A DNA stretch of 64,000 nt from Ovis canadensis (lineage: Eukaryota > Chordata > Mammalia > Artiodactyla > Bovidae): contig NC_091255.1 of assembly GCF_042477335.2 (NCBI RefSeq), positions 38,108,501-38,172,500 on the forward strand. The letters run 5' to 3'. Every line of letters begins with the position of its first letter. Positions within the stretch are counted from its first letter, which is position 1. Below, piece by piece: positions 53,416-64,000 of this stretch. The notes under the pieces were generated by a model. It was not told the DNA's origin. It worked only from the letters and a program-made list of their open reading frames with translations, and searched no databases. The translations under genes and the position numbers were made by a program.

Positions 53416-53620
53416 TGCTGTTTAATCACTCAGTCGTGTCTGGCTCTCTGCGACCCTGTGGACTGTAGCCTGCCAGGCTCCTCTGTCCATGGGATTCTCC
53501 ACACAAGGCTGCTGGAGTAGGTTGCCAGACCTCCAGGGGATCTTCCTGACCCAGGGTTGAACCTGCTTCTCCTGCATTGGCAGGTGGATTCTTTACCACT
53601 GAACCACCTGAGAAGCCCTA
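53416..53620 (-). mobile_element. Bov-tA SINE
   Basis: Complement-strand copy: 'cactcagtcgtgtctggctc', 'ggggatcttcctgacccagg', 'ttctttaccactgaaccacc'. Confidence 0.92.
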
Positions 53621-53627
53621 ATTGAAG

Positions 53628-53890
53628 TTAAAAGAGGTTGTAAGGTTGGGGCCCTAGTCTGAGGGGACTGTGGTCCCTTTAAGAAGAGGAAGAGACACAA
53701 GTGATCCCTCTGTCCACACATGCACCGTGAAAAGGCTGTGAGACCCCAGCGTAAGGCTGGCCATCTGTGCGCTGGGAAGGGAAACCTGGTGGCACCTCCA
53801 TCTTGGGCTCCCATCTCCAGGGCCCTGAGAAGATGCGTTTCTGCCACTCCAGCCCCAGCCTGTGGTGTTTTGGCACAGCAGCCTGAGCAG
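53628..53890 (+). mobile_element. MaLR-type LTR fragment
   Basis: 'aagaggttgtaaggttgggg', 'ctttaagaagaggaagagac' and 'ccacacatgcaccgtgaaaa' follow the middle of an MLT1-class LTR in sense. The overlapping open frames in the 53.6-54.4 kb region are not genes. Confidence 0.6.
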
Positions 53891-54049
53891 CCCCAGCATC
53901 TCTGAGCTTCCCCCCGCGCCCCCCACAGCAAGGCTCCATGAAAGATATACATCTCAAACCTCTGCCTGCTGGCCTCTGGCCCCCTCGCCCCTCCTGAAAT
54001 CAATGCAGGCACAGCTCTGAGCAGAAAGGATGAAACAGGACAGTCTTGT

Positions 54050-54525
54050 GTGATGCTGCCCTGGCTGCCCGTGGCTCTGCGGGTAAACCCCCACATTTTG
54101 AACACTGTCCACGGAGCCTGGCCCGTCAGCCTCCACGTATGCCCCGTCCCCCTCCCTCCCCACCACTGGCCATGTGCAGGACCGTCTGTACACAGCACTC
54201 ACTGGCTCCTCCAATGGATGGCTCCCACCTGGAAGGCTCCCCCGGGCCTGCCTCACTCTGGCCCATACGACACTCTCAGCACCTTGAGCACCTCTGTCTG
54301 ATGCCCTCAGCAGCTGTCACAGCTCCCCAAGCAGCACCGAGAACAGTGGCAATTAATTAATTGTGCAGTCAGTTGTTTGGTGTTCATGTTGCCCACTGGA
54401 CTAAAAGCCCATGAGGTCTGGGCCCACTTTTGTTTCCCATCGTTTTCCCAGTGCTTAGGGAAGTTAGAATAGCAGACACTTGTTAACTGTAGTTCATGAG
54501 TGAGCCTGGGATCGAATACACGGCT
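54050..54525 (+). mobile_element. L2-type LINE remnant
   Basis: 'gcccactggactaaaagccc' with 'atgaggtctgggcccac' and 'cccagtgcttagggaagtta' follow L2 'ccccactagactgtaagctccatgagggc' and the downstream 'cccagcacctagaacagtg'. Confidence 0.65.
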
Positions 54526-54809
54526 TTGATCCTAGTACGCATCTCACATCGTTTAGATTCTTCTGCTTCCAGTGTTCAGATGTGAGACGCTGGGCACATG
54601 CATGTCTGTAACTGGCCCAAGGGCTCCTGGTTATCACAGCTGGAGCTGGACTCGGAATCCAGAGCTTTCCGGTGTCACAGACAACGCACAGCCACAGCTC
54701 AGATTCGCAGCCACAACTCAGGTCCGGTTTGCTTCAGACGATGAGCAGATGCTTAACAGGAAGGCAGAAGCATCTTAACCAGAAGTTCATCAAAGAGTAA
54801 TTTCCTTTA

Positions 54810-55515
54810 TTAAGATAATCACTGCGATCAGCAGCAGGATGGATGAACCACCTGCGATACAGTCCTTAGTGGACACGAGTAGCAGGGAAGGGAAATGGAC
54901 TACCCGTAACCCGCTATTGCAAGCACCAACTGCAGAAACATTATGCTGAGCTAAACAAGGCAGACACAGGGAGTACACACTCTAGGATTCTATTTATGCA
55001 AAACCCTGGCAAAGGCAAAGGCATCTACAGTGAAAAACATCAGATCAGCAGTTGCCTCTGGGGTGGAGGTGGGAACCCACTGGGCAAGAGTGTGAGGGAA
55101 CTTTCTGGGGTGATAAGGAAACCTCTGCATCTAATCAGAGGTTTCAGTTACCCAGGTGTGAATGTGTTTGTCCAAGTTTAGCATATGTATGCATGATAGG
55201 TGTTGATCTCTCTGTTTTTGCAAAATTTATCTAAAAAATAAAACCTTCTGAAGCAAATATTGAACTCTAGTTAATGATATATACACCAAAGTGTTCAGAG
55301 GTGAAGTGTACTAACATCTACCTCTTACTTCAAAATGCCTCAAAAAATAAAATCAATTGATAACAGACAGCAGGATAAATGGTAGATGGGGTAAGGCAAG
55401 TAGAAAAAAATGTTACATGTAGACGCTAGGTGGCGGTATATAGGCAGTCACAGCACAATACTTTCAACTTCGTGTTTGAAAATTTCCATAACGAGCTGTT
55501 TAATAAAAATGACAT
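54810..55515 (+). mobile_element. L1 3' untranslated region
   Basis: 'aaacattatgctgagctaaa', 'ggaactttctggggtgataa', 'aactctagttaatgatatat', 'gaggtgaagtgtactaacat' and 'cataacgagctgtttaataa' are characteristic L1 3' wording. Confidence 0.75.
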
Positions 55516-56389
55516 AATCTGAAAAAAATTGTATTTCAAAAGTAGCTAATGTTCGCTGTAATCCATAAGATAGTCCAAAGATACAGGAAAAGGAAATCAC
55601 TCATTGTCGTTTCGCGTTAGTTTCAAGGGGGTGATAGGCACAGAGAAGGGAAACAGCTCCCCTGGTCATCAAGTGGGCAGAGTTAGCCCTCAAAACTAGC
55701 TCGCCAAAAATTGTCCAGTTACAAACGATAACGTTTTTAAGATATCATCTCAAAGCCAGGCCGAGAGAAAACCTAGTAAGTTTTAGGAGTCAAAACAATG
55801 AAAACGAAATGTCAGGCTCGTGTTTTGAACCATGTCAAGCTGCTTTCTAAAAGGACTGCCTGCTGACACCAACCCCTTAGCAGTAAAGTCAGGTCTGTCT
55901 TCTCAGAAGCCACAGGAGTGAGGAGCCTGGATGGCTGGGGTGTGATGACCTTGATGGGGGCACAGATACACCCACACTGCAACCCTCTCACTGCTGACGT
56001 GGCCTCGGGGGCACCACTGAGCCTCCCTGGCCTGTCTGCTCAGTTCCAAGGTCAATCCCTGGTTTTTCGTTGCTCCATTTACCAGCAACTTTTGACACGG
56101 CTGATCTGGTTCTCCATGGAATACTTGCTGCCCTCAGGCAGGGGTCACCTGTCTCTCCTGGGTCCCTCCCAGCCTCCCTGCCACTCTTTCTCAGCCTCCT
56201 TTGCCCCATCCTCACTTTCTCAATCACACAATGGACTCCCCTGGGGTTAATTCCTCAGCCTTTTGGTCTCCCTGCGCCCAGCCCCAACAGTGATAACCCA
56301 CCTGAAGTCAAATCCTGGATCCGCCCCCACCCCCTCATGAGCTCCGCCCTTGAGTCTTTAGTGTGTCAATGGCACCACTGGTTCTCCCA

Positions 56390-57140
56390 GGTATTCAAGC
56401 TAAAATCCTTGCAGTTATCCTCCACGTATGCTTCTCCTCTGTACTTAATTCAGCGACAAAACCTGTTCCTTCTGCCTCTAAAATCCATGCACAGCAGCCC
56501 CTCCTCCCCACCCTAAATCTCTCACCTCGACGATTGCATTTGCTGCCTCACTGTGCCTCCACTTCCACTCTTGTCCCAGACCCTCCTTTCCTCTCAGAAG
56601 CCAGAGCCGTTTTTAAAAAACAAAAACAAAAAACAAGATTCTCCCCATCTCACACTCTCCAATGGCACTGGAATAAAGTGCCAAATCTGGATCCTCCCAC
56701 ATGGCCCACCACCTCCCTGGTCCCGCGTCTTGCTGTCTCCCCTCTGCTCATTCTGCTCCGTCTCCGATGACTTCCCAGCTCTTCCTCCAGCAAACCAAGC
56801 AGTCTGTCGCCTTTCCAGACACGATTTCCTCCACTCAGACCATCCTTCCCTCTCCTGTGGCTCGATCTCACTTCCTTTACGGCTCTCTCAAATGGCACCC
56901 TGTCCTAAAGACTGTGCTACTCTGTCAGAAATGGCATTCCTCTTCACGTGCTATCCCTTGACTCAGCTCTGGGTTTCTTCTGAGCACTTCTCATTGCTCG
57001 ATATTCTGTATTTATATACTCATTTTAAATGACCTGTCTCTTCCCACTGAGAACCCAGGCTTCGTGTATTTTATCCCTCACGGTCACCCCAACACCCAAA
57101 ACAGCCTGGCACTCAGTAGTTGGCCAGTGAAGAACTATAG
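56390..57140 (+). mobile_element. L2-type LINE remnant
   Basis: Pyrimidine-rich text with 'ccctcctttcctctcagaag', 'ctcacttcctttacggctct' and 'acagcctggcactcagtagt' fits the L2 3' half in sense. The proline/serine-rich open frames across it have no family resemblance. Confidence 0.65.
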
Positions 57141-59370
57141 GATGAATGAAGAGGTGAAGAGTTACCTAGCTCGGCGCCGGCCTGGAAAGTGCACCCACAG
57201 AATGATTTTTCATTACCATAATGATGGTCCTTTATGGAGAAAAAGGACAAAATTTGTGGGGGAGGTCTCAACTGTGGTCCCAAAGTTGGGAGCTGAGTGG
57301 AAAATATCCTTAGTCCCTTGGTCAGGTTCATTATGGGTGTGGATCAGACATTGCTTTGGTGAAGTGGAAGCTAGAATGTCACATGATCCAGAAATGGCTG
57401 CCACCACTTCCTGGTCAGTAGTCTGCCCTCCTGCCTGAAGCCCTTCATTTGATTGCCTGATTCTACGTGCGAAGCATTTCTTTGAAATGACCCTAACATA
57501 CCACCACTCAGAGCCCAGAGCTTTCCAGTCGCTGCAAGGCAGTGCTGTTGGACATTTCAGCAGAGCCGGTTAAAAGTCTGACCAGAAGTCTGCCAGGCGT
57601 GCTCTGAAATTAGTTCAGCTTGGGCACTGCCCTTCTTATCTCTGCCAACACACAGGTACGGCCCATTGTACCACTTGCAGGAAGTGGGGCCTTTTGATCT
57701 CTGTGAGGAGATCCATGTCGTGGCTCTTAAAAATCAAATTACATTCTAAATGTGTTTTAAGGCTTCATAGTCTATGGAAATTAACAGGATTCACTTATCA
57801 GAAAGGAGATTTGAAGTTCCAGAATCATACTACAAATATTGAGCACCTACTTGGTTGATAATATAGTAACTATGTTTGATCAAGTTCAAATACCTGATAG
57901 CAGCAAAACAGAGAGAAGGAGATGGGGAAAAACACACCTGCATGCCGACAGAGAAAGGGAGGGAGGAGGGAGAGAGGCGAGAGAGAAGCAGAAGGAAACC
58001 CTTCACACCTGATGAGCACAAGCCCAAGGGTTCGTGACTGATGTGGGTGTCACTGTATTTTGCTTCTGCACCTTGTTGGTGAGCTGGGAACTCGGGGCCG
58101 AGTGAGCCATGCTCCTTCCTTCCCTGCATTTTCCTTTCTTAGATTCTAAACTATCTGGGCAGAAGATAATTTGCCCACCTTCCTCAATACTCGACTCATT
58201 CTCCTACCTGCCTGTGTGATCATTCATTTCTAGTGGGCACTTGTTGTCTTCCTCTGTGAATCTATCTACTCTCTATCCTCATGCTTGGGACTTGGCTGGG
58301 GTTGACCCCACCCCCAGCTCTAGCATCCCCTTGGCCACAGGGATGGGTTCAGAGAAAGGCCTGTGCCCCAATTTAGGCTAAAGAGAGAGTGACCCCTCCT
58401 TTCCACCCCACTAGAACACATGCTGCTGTTATCGAAAGTGACCGGCTCTCTTCTCCTGGACCTTGTGGTGTGAGGACATGGTCTGGGGGATCTGGGCCAC
58501 CAGGAGGAGCCTAACGATGACACACCACACGAGATGAGAGAGACAGAGACAAGACAGAGACGCTGAGCAGAGATTGATTAGGTCCTGGATGCCATGGCTT
58601 GAATTACTGATCAAGTCTCATTTGAAACTAGAACTATTTCTGAACATCCCAGATATTTTTAGCCAATACACTCCTGTTTTGCTTTAGCTAGCTTTAATTG
58701 GGTACTTAACTGGGCGACTTGTAGCCCCAAAGAATCCTGACTGACATGTCATCTCTAGTTAACATTTAAGGGATGACTGCCATGCGATAGGGTCTGTGCC
58801 CAGCAGGCACAGAGAGCCTAGTAAAGTTGGGAGCTGCCCACACTGTGGGGAAAACTCACTGGGAAAGACAGACAATTGCATAAGTGATGACAATGAAATA
58901 TGTTCATCCTACTGTTAAAAAGCAGGGTGGAGAGTACAATGGGCCCATTTTTTTTAAAGGTATTTACAGATTTTTATGTGTGCCTGTATGTAGAATAAAA
59001 TCTGGTAGCATGCTGTGATCTCTGGGCACCATGCAGTGTGATCTGTTTTCTTCTCTTACAGTTTGCTTTATTTTTGCAATGAACCTCCATTTTTCTAATA
59101 ACCAAAAGGGGGAAATGTTAAAATCAAAATAAGCATGGTAAGTGTTATGCTGGGAAAAGGACAGGATGCTTTAAGAGTGCTCAGCAGCTGCAGAGCTGTT
59201 CAAGGAACTGAGAGGGAGGTTCAGGGAGACCGTCCTGCCTCAGCCTGTAGGGGCTCACCCTTGGCCTGGTTCCCAGTCAGGGGAGCCAGCTGCCGGCCCC
59301 TTCCCCAGGCTCACTGGATCAGGTCCCTGGTCCGGCCATGAGGTGCATTTCAGCAGCTCATCCTTCTGCA
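57141..59370. other. intergenic, nothing recognised with confidence
   Basis: Old diverged repeats are likely (for example near 58,660-58,745) but not nameable. No exon seen. Confidence 0.35.
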
Positions 59371-59377
59371 TTGCCAG

Positions 59378-59412
59378 TGGTGTGGGCGGGGCCGGGGGCG
59401 GGCGGGCGGGGT
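59378..59412. promoter_or_regulatory. cluster of GC boxes
   Basis: 'tggtgtgggcggggccgggg' followed by 'gcgggcgggcgggg' holds several overlapping GGGCGG-type Sp/KLF sites in an otherwise CG-poor region. It might be a distal regulatory element; no gene start is visible nearby. Confidence 0.4.
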
Positions 59413-59824
59413 TACTGGAAACACAAGGCCCTTTCCTCTCAGAGCTCCAGAAGCTGAACATTAAGAAACCATTGCAAATAGAGTAATTGCTCAGAATGAG
59501 CATTAGCATCCTATTAAAAAGAGGCAGTGGCTGTGACTGTAACCTCTAATTCAGCAGTGTTTCCTGAGAAGCATGTTAATGTGATTTGAGCTAATTCCCT
59601 CCTGCTGCCTGGGGGCCCAGTCCAGAGATGTCCCGGCTCCCGCCTTCAGTCTCTGCAGAAGCATGAGCATCTTTCACCCCTCTTCCTGGAAGGGGAATTT
59701 GGGGGCTCAGGTGCCGGCAGGCATCAGTTAATCAGCAGACTGGTTGTTGAGCCTCCCCTCTTGTGCTTGACTTCAGATTGGGGGCTGAAGGGTGAGAAGG
59801 GGAGGGGATGGGAACAAGGTGGAG

Positions 59825-60070
59825 GAGGGAACGATGTTTATTAAATCTCACTAAGTGCCTTTGAGTCGTTAGGCATTTGTCTAAGGTGAGTTCAGCTGCG
59901 CTAGGAAATGAACGAGTTGGAGAAGGGCGCAGTAGGGTAGCAAAGGTACTCCTGGTTCAGTTTTCTATCCTGATCCTGGTGTTGGGGGATGCACTGTGGA
60001 TGGGAAAGCTCCAGTTCTGCTGTGAGGAGCTTATATTCTAATGAGAGGGACCTTGAATCAGCAATTGCCC
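59825..60070 (+). mobile_element. L2/MIR-class remnant
   Basis: 'cgatgtttattaaatctcac' with 'taagtgcctttgagtcgtta' and 'gaggagcttatattctaatg' resembles 'tttattgagcacctactatg..gagcttacattctagtg'. Confidence 0.4.
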
Positions 60071-60357
60071 ATCGACTGCTTTAGCTACAAGAGTGCTTTT
60101 ATGATGTGTGAGCACAAGGTGCTTTGAGAGGGTAAAAGAGGTTGAGGTGGGAGATGACCTGGCCAGGACAGCGGGGTCAGAAAACCTTGCTGGGGAGGAG
60201 AGATCTGAAGAATGAACAGGAGCTCACAGAGACCCCAGTCAGCACAGTCTAAATATCTCCAGACTCGGCCAAATGTTTCTGCAGGGCGCAGAGAGACAAA
60301 ATTATTCTGGGTTGGGGTCCAGTGATTTCCATGATTCTGAAAGCAGAGAGGGAAAAG

Positions 60358-60572
60358 CAAAGTGGCTCAGATGGGAAAGTGTCTGCCTGCAATGTGGGAG
60401 ACTCGGGTTCGATTCCTGGGTCGGGTAGATCCTCTGGAGAAGGAAATGGCAATCCACTCCAGCACTCTTGCCTGGAAAATCCCATGGACGGAGGAGCCTG
60501 ATAGACTACAGTCCATGGGGTCGCAAAGAGTCGGACATGACTGAGCGACTTCACTTCACTTTTACTTTCTTG
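60358..60572 (+). mobile_element. Bov-tA SINE
   Basis: 'aaagtggctcagatgggaaa', 'cgggttcgattcctgggtcg', 'tcggacatgactgagcgact': a young-looking full-length copy. Confidence 0.94.
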
Positions 60573-63010
60573 GGGATTTCACACCAAGGAACAGACACCA
60601 CCCAGTACCTCCCAGCATCCCCAAGATGTGGTCTCATCCTCACCCCTCCACCGTTATCTTTCCTTGCTAGACAGGACAGAGTGGTGGCTGCCTGCTGTCC
60701 TCACAGGGGAGGGCCCATCAACTACTGTGTCTTTCCAGGAGGACCTGATCCATAACTTTACAGGCCCTGGAGGAAGCCCTCTGCACAGGTGATGGTCCAG
60801 ATGAGGACAATCTGCTCCCATCACAAGTGTCTGGACCTGGGAGCAGGCAGGGGCTTCTCATCCCAACAACCCGCAGGTCCTCCATCACCTGGAAGCTCAG
60901 TGAGGTGGTTGCCTAGCAACGGCACAGGCCTGGCAGCCCAGGGGAGCACAGGGTGTGGACACAGAGCCCGGGACACAAAGGGTCTTGTGTGCTCATTGTG
61001 GGGTTGTGGGGCATTGTGTAAGCATCTGCTCTGGGAGCTCCTGGCCGCCTGTGGGCTCTTCTTGCTGGGGAACAGCAGACTGGCCTCTGTCCTCCTCAGC
61101 AGGGCCATTAATCAGAGCTCTGAGCCACGAAGGCCCTGAGAAAGGACTTGGGGAGGAGATATCCTGGGCCTTCTTAGGAAGAGCTGCATGGAGGCTAAAT
61201 TCATTCACTCACTCAATGCATGTATTTTTTTTTTTTTTTTGCTTCTACTATGTATATCAATTGAGCTACTAATCTGTGTATGTCTCTGAAAGTATCAAGT
61301 TGGTTGAGACATGGGTCTAATATGCTATGCCACAGTGTGGAGTTTAAGATATGGACCTTGATCTCCAGGAGATTTTTTATCTGCTTAGAAAAACCATACA
61401 CTTCCAGGAAAGCTATAGAACAATGTAAATATCCCATAAAATATAAGTAGGCAGGAGGAGTTGCCAGGCAGTCAGCAAAGGAGGGGGGGTGTATGGGGAC
61501 CTTTACTGTGAGCTCCTGAGTGATGGAGGGGGTGGGGTATGGGGACCCTTACTGTTGGGAGCTTCTGAGTGGGAGACCCTGAGCACAGGTCAGTCCAGTG
61601 AAGAGCTCCGATGTTCAAAGTGGGGCTCAGGAAAGCGAAGAAGGTGTCCAAGTGTATCTCTACTGCTAAAGGCAAAGAGGGCTTTGATGGGTTGAGAATT
61701 GGTCCCCTTTTACTATCACAGCCCAGTTGGCTGCCTTGAAGTACTCTGAGACTCATGTCTGAGTTGCTGGTCTCAGCACCTCCTTGAAATCCCTCCTTGG
61801 CTTTTGCAGACAATGTGCTGTCCCGAGTGTCATGTCTGAAGCCAGGACTTAGGACTTGCTGGGCCATGACCATTCAGGCCAGTTGCTGCACTGTATCTCC
61901 CCACCTCTGGGACCAGCTGGTCTGTGGCTGGGTGGGGCTGGGTGGGGCTGGGTGGGGCTGGGTGGGGCTGGGTGGGGCCCAGTGAGGATGTGTGAGTCAC
62001 CCTGGACAAAGAGATTAATCCAGGAGCTATCTATTTTGGACACTGCCTGGTAAGCTTTCTGATTCTGTTTCAGCAACCGCCTGTCTCCCTCATCTCCTGT
62101 TTCTAGGAGTTTGAGTTTGTCTCCCTTGAGGCTGGCCCTGGAGGCAGTGGCTGCTCACTCTTCCCACTTATTTCATCTCCCGTGAGCTCAAAGTCAACAA
62201 TTAAGGAGGTCATTGCTGCTCAGCCAATTTCCTAACACCCAAAGGGCAAATGGCATTTGCCTGGTTTGCTCGTCTAATACACCCAGCGCGTTCTCCCTTC
62301 TGATTCACGTAGGCTGCCCCAGGGGGAAGGTGGGCATGAGTAATCAGGCTGTGTGTGTGTGGGGTGCCCTGGTGGGTACCTTTTTGAAAGAGCCCACATC
62401 CCCTACCCTCTTGGGTGGGGCAGCCCCAAGCATCAGGGGAGCCACCAAAGGGCTGGAAAAGGGCATTTTCGAAGAGGTGTCTGTAGTGGTGAAGCTTGTC
62501 TTCCCTCACCATCAAGCAAACACATTTTAATTAAATCACAAAGATAAAAATCTCAGGTTCACTCTTGAAATCCACCAGAAAATAGGCTGGAAGAACTTTA
62601 TGGAAGGAGAATATCCCAGGGGGGGAGTGTTTTGCGGTTGAGAACATCAGCAGGGGCGGGTGTGGGAGAAGCATGGGAGTGGTTATCTTTGCGGCCCCAG
62701 CCAAGCCTCTCACCAAAAAATGGCCTAGGAAAGAATTCTCACCTCCCAGGGTTATGTTTATTTGAAATTTGGAATAGCTGTTTGTCTCAGTTGGCTGATC
62801 CTCCTCTGAAGGAGAAATTGTAGGAATTAAGATGGGGAGGGGGTGGGGAAGCCCTGAATGAAGGGGGGTGCTGGAGATCTTACTATTGCTGCGGTAAGTA
62901 GGTGGCTGTCAGCTCTTCCACTGCAGAGCCCTGTGGAGAGAGCCCGTCTCTGAGTCCCCTCCTGATTTCCAGAAACTTCTGTGCTCTGAGGGCCTGGGCT
63001 CCTCCCTGAG
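60573..63010. other. intergenic, only the G-rich repeat recognised
   Basis: A T-run at about 61,226-61,242 and the 10-bp repeat are the only clear features. No exon with homology to a gene I know was found. Confidence 0.35.
61928..61977. repeat. five exact copies of a 10-bp G-rich unit
   Basis: The unit ctgggtgggg is repeated five times without a mismatch. Each unit has a GGG and a GGGG run, so the plus strand could fold as a G-quadruplex. Unit length 10 gives rise to spurious frames on both strands. Confidence 0.95.
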
Positions 63011-63014
63011 GACG

Positions 63015-63160
63015 TGGAGTCTCAACTTTGCCATGTCCCTGCTGTGTGACCTTGAGTAGGTTACTGAACCTTGCTGAGCCTCATCCACTAAACAGAGCCG
63101 ATAATCAGCTGCACCTTTCAGAGCTGCTGTGAGAAGGCAATAAGGCTGTCCACGATGTCC
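63015..63160 (+). mobile_element. MIR SINE remnant
   Basis: 'ctgctgtgtgaccttgagta' with 'ggttactgaaccttgctgag' and 'gagctgctgtgagaaggcaa' follow the MIR core. Confidence 0.7.
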
Positions 63161-63536
63161 CCCTTCCCCTTCATCCTCTTCTTCCATCAGGGGCTCTGCT
63201 CTTCCTCTAGCAGCTTCTGGGAATGGGTGAACTCTGCTCCCCTCCCTTGTCTGTCCATGCCCTTCGGTTATGCCTTGCTCCATCCTTGGCTCGAAGTGTT
63301 GATTTCTCTACGTTCCTGTCTCTCACACCTCCTTCCGGGACTGGCATCCTCAATGCCGCCACCCCCACCTCCATGGGCTCCCATCTTGATCCTTGTCTCT
63401 GTGGGTCATGTGACCTCTGTCTCATCACATTGAGACCCCTCCCGGCACAGAGCCTGGCATGTCCCTGCTCCCAGCTCTGCCCACCCTGCCCTTCCTCACC
63501 TCCCTTTCCTCCAGCCTCTCTTGTTCTCCTTCCCCC

Positions 63537-63592
63537 AGCGGTTCTCAGATTTTCGTGTGTGTCAGAATCACCTGGAAAGCTGTCTGCTGTTG
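63537..63592 (+). mobile_element. MER5A-type fragment
   Basis: 'cagcggttctcagattttcg' followed by 'gtcagaatcacctggaaagc' is the left end of MER5A. Confidence 0.65.
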
Positions 63593-63807
63593 TTTCCCTC
63601 ATGAGCTCTATTGGGATATAACTGACAATTAAAAATTGCATACATTTAAAGGTATATGATTTACTGATTTGGTATACGTATACATTGTGAAATTACCCGC
63701 AGTCAACACAGTCAAGCTAGCAAATTTACCCATCACCTCACATAGTCACATCCTTTTCTTTGTTCTTTTGGTAGTGAAAATAAGCTTAAGGTCTACCCTC
63801 TTCTTGG

Positions 63808-64000
63808 GCTTCCCAGGTAGCTTCAGTGGGAAAAGAATCTGCCTGCAATGCAGGAGACAATGGAGACATAGGTTTGATCCCTGGGTTGGGAAGATCCCCT
63901 GGAGAAAGAAATGGCAATCCGCTCCAGTATCCTTGCAAATCTCAGGAACACAGGAGCCTGGCAGGTAAAGTCCCTGTGGTCCCAAAGAGTCAGACACTAC
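63808..64000 (+). mobile_element. Bov-tA SINE, runs to the window edge
   Basis: 'gggcttcccaggtagcttca', 'gggttgggaagatcccctgg' and 'caaagagtcagacactac' at the end of the window. Confidence 0.9.

Noticed and set aside
53593-54198. 201-codon minus-strand frame
   Set aside because: Runs through MaLR and L2 remnants and no family resemblance is seen.
55420-55445. CTCF-like site in 'gctaggtggcggtatatagg'
   Set aside because: It matches L1 3' untranslated wording ('tctaggtggtgggtatatgg'), so the resemblance is explained by the repeat.
56070-57032. Overlapping Pro/Ser-rich frames of 135-159 codons
   Set aside because: They lie in an L2 remnant; pyrimidine-rich DNA gives long frames by chance.
61797-62076. 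Gly/Trp-rich and Pro/His-rich frames
   Set aside because: They come from the 10-bp G-rich repeat.
49000-64000. PIRT or TMEM238L coding exon
   Set aside because: Both lie further along in human; no open frame here matches either protein as I remember them.

Overview
The window is nuclear DNA of a ruminant, most likely a bovid. Three things show this. It is full of ruminant retroposons: BovB LINE pieces plus about sixteen Bov-tA/BovA2 SINEs, many opening with the tRNA-like text 'ggctcagatggtaaagaat'. The coding regions are short exons with GT..AG introns. The three genes I can reconstruct (SCO1, ADPRM, TMEM220) are neighbours in the human 17p13.1 segment next to the myosin heavy-chain cluster; the corresponding cattle chromosome would be 19, which is an inference. 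There is no prokaryotic content, no CRISPR array and no operon.

Layout. 1-5.7 kb: intergenic DNA with an ERV-type LTR split by a BovB LINE, an L2 remnant and a 54-bp minisatellite. 5.7-23.44 kb: SCO1 on the minus strand, six coding exons, 305 codons. About 23.15-23.93 kb: a CpG-rich divergent promoter between SCO1 and ADPRM. 25.6-30.9 kb: ADPRM on the plus strand, three coding exons, 337 codons, with a poly(A) signal at 30,902. 33.45-48.64 kb: TMEM220 on the minus strand, six coding exons including a 30-bp microexon, 167 codons, with its CpG island at about 48.4-48.9 kb. 49-64 kb: gene-free as far as I can tell, mostly L2, MaLR LTR, MIR, L1 and Bov SINE remnants plus a G-rich 10-bp repeat.

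All three reading frames are intact. Exon phases join without a frameshift, every splice site is GT/AG, and the catalytic or metal-binding residues are present: CxxxC plus His in SCO1, and the metallophosphatase motifs in ADPRM. SCO1 is a mitochondrial copper chaperone for cytochrome c oxidase. ADPRM hydrolyses ADP-ribose, CDP-alcohols and related nucleotides. TMEM220 is a small multi-pass membrane protein of unknown biochemical role. SCO1 and ADPRM are divergent and probably share a promoter; ADPRM and TMEM220 are convergent. I see no functional pathway linking the three.

I do not find a new biological system here. The observations most worth a second look are a CAGTAG tandem acceptor at SCO1 exon 2, where the upstream AG would put an in-frame stop at the junction; an inverted ETS-site pair in the SCO1/ADPRM promoter; a 58-bp tandem duplication just upstream of TMEM220 exon 5; nested transposon insertions that give relative ages; a 35-bp duplication around one SINE; and two minisatellites. 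Comparisons with human proteins and repeat consensuses are from memory. Repeat family names finer than class level are tentative, and repeat boundaries are approximate to about 10-30 bases.
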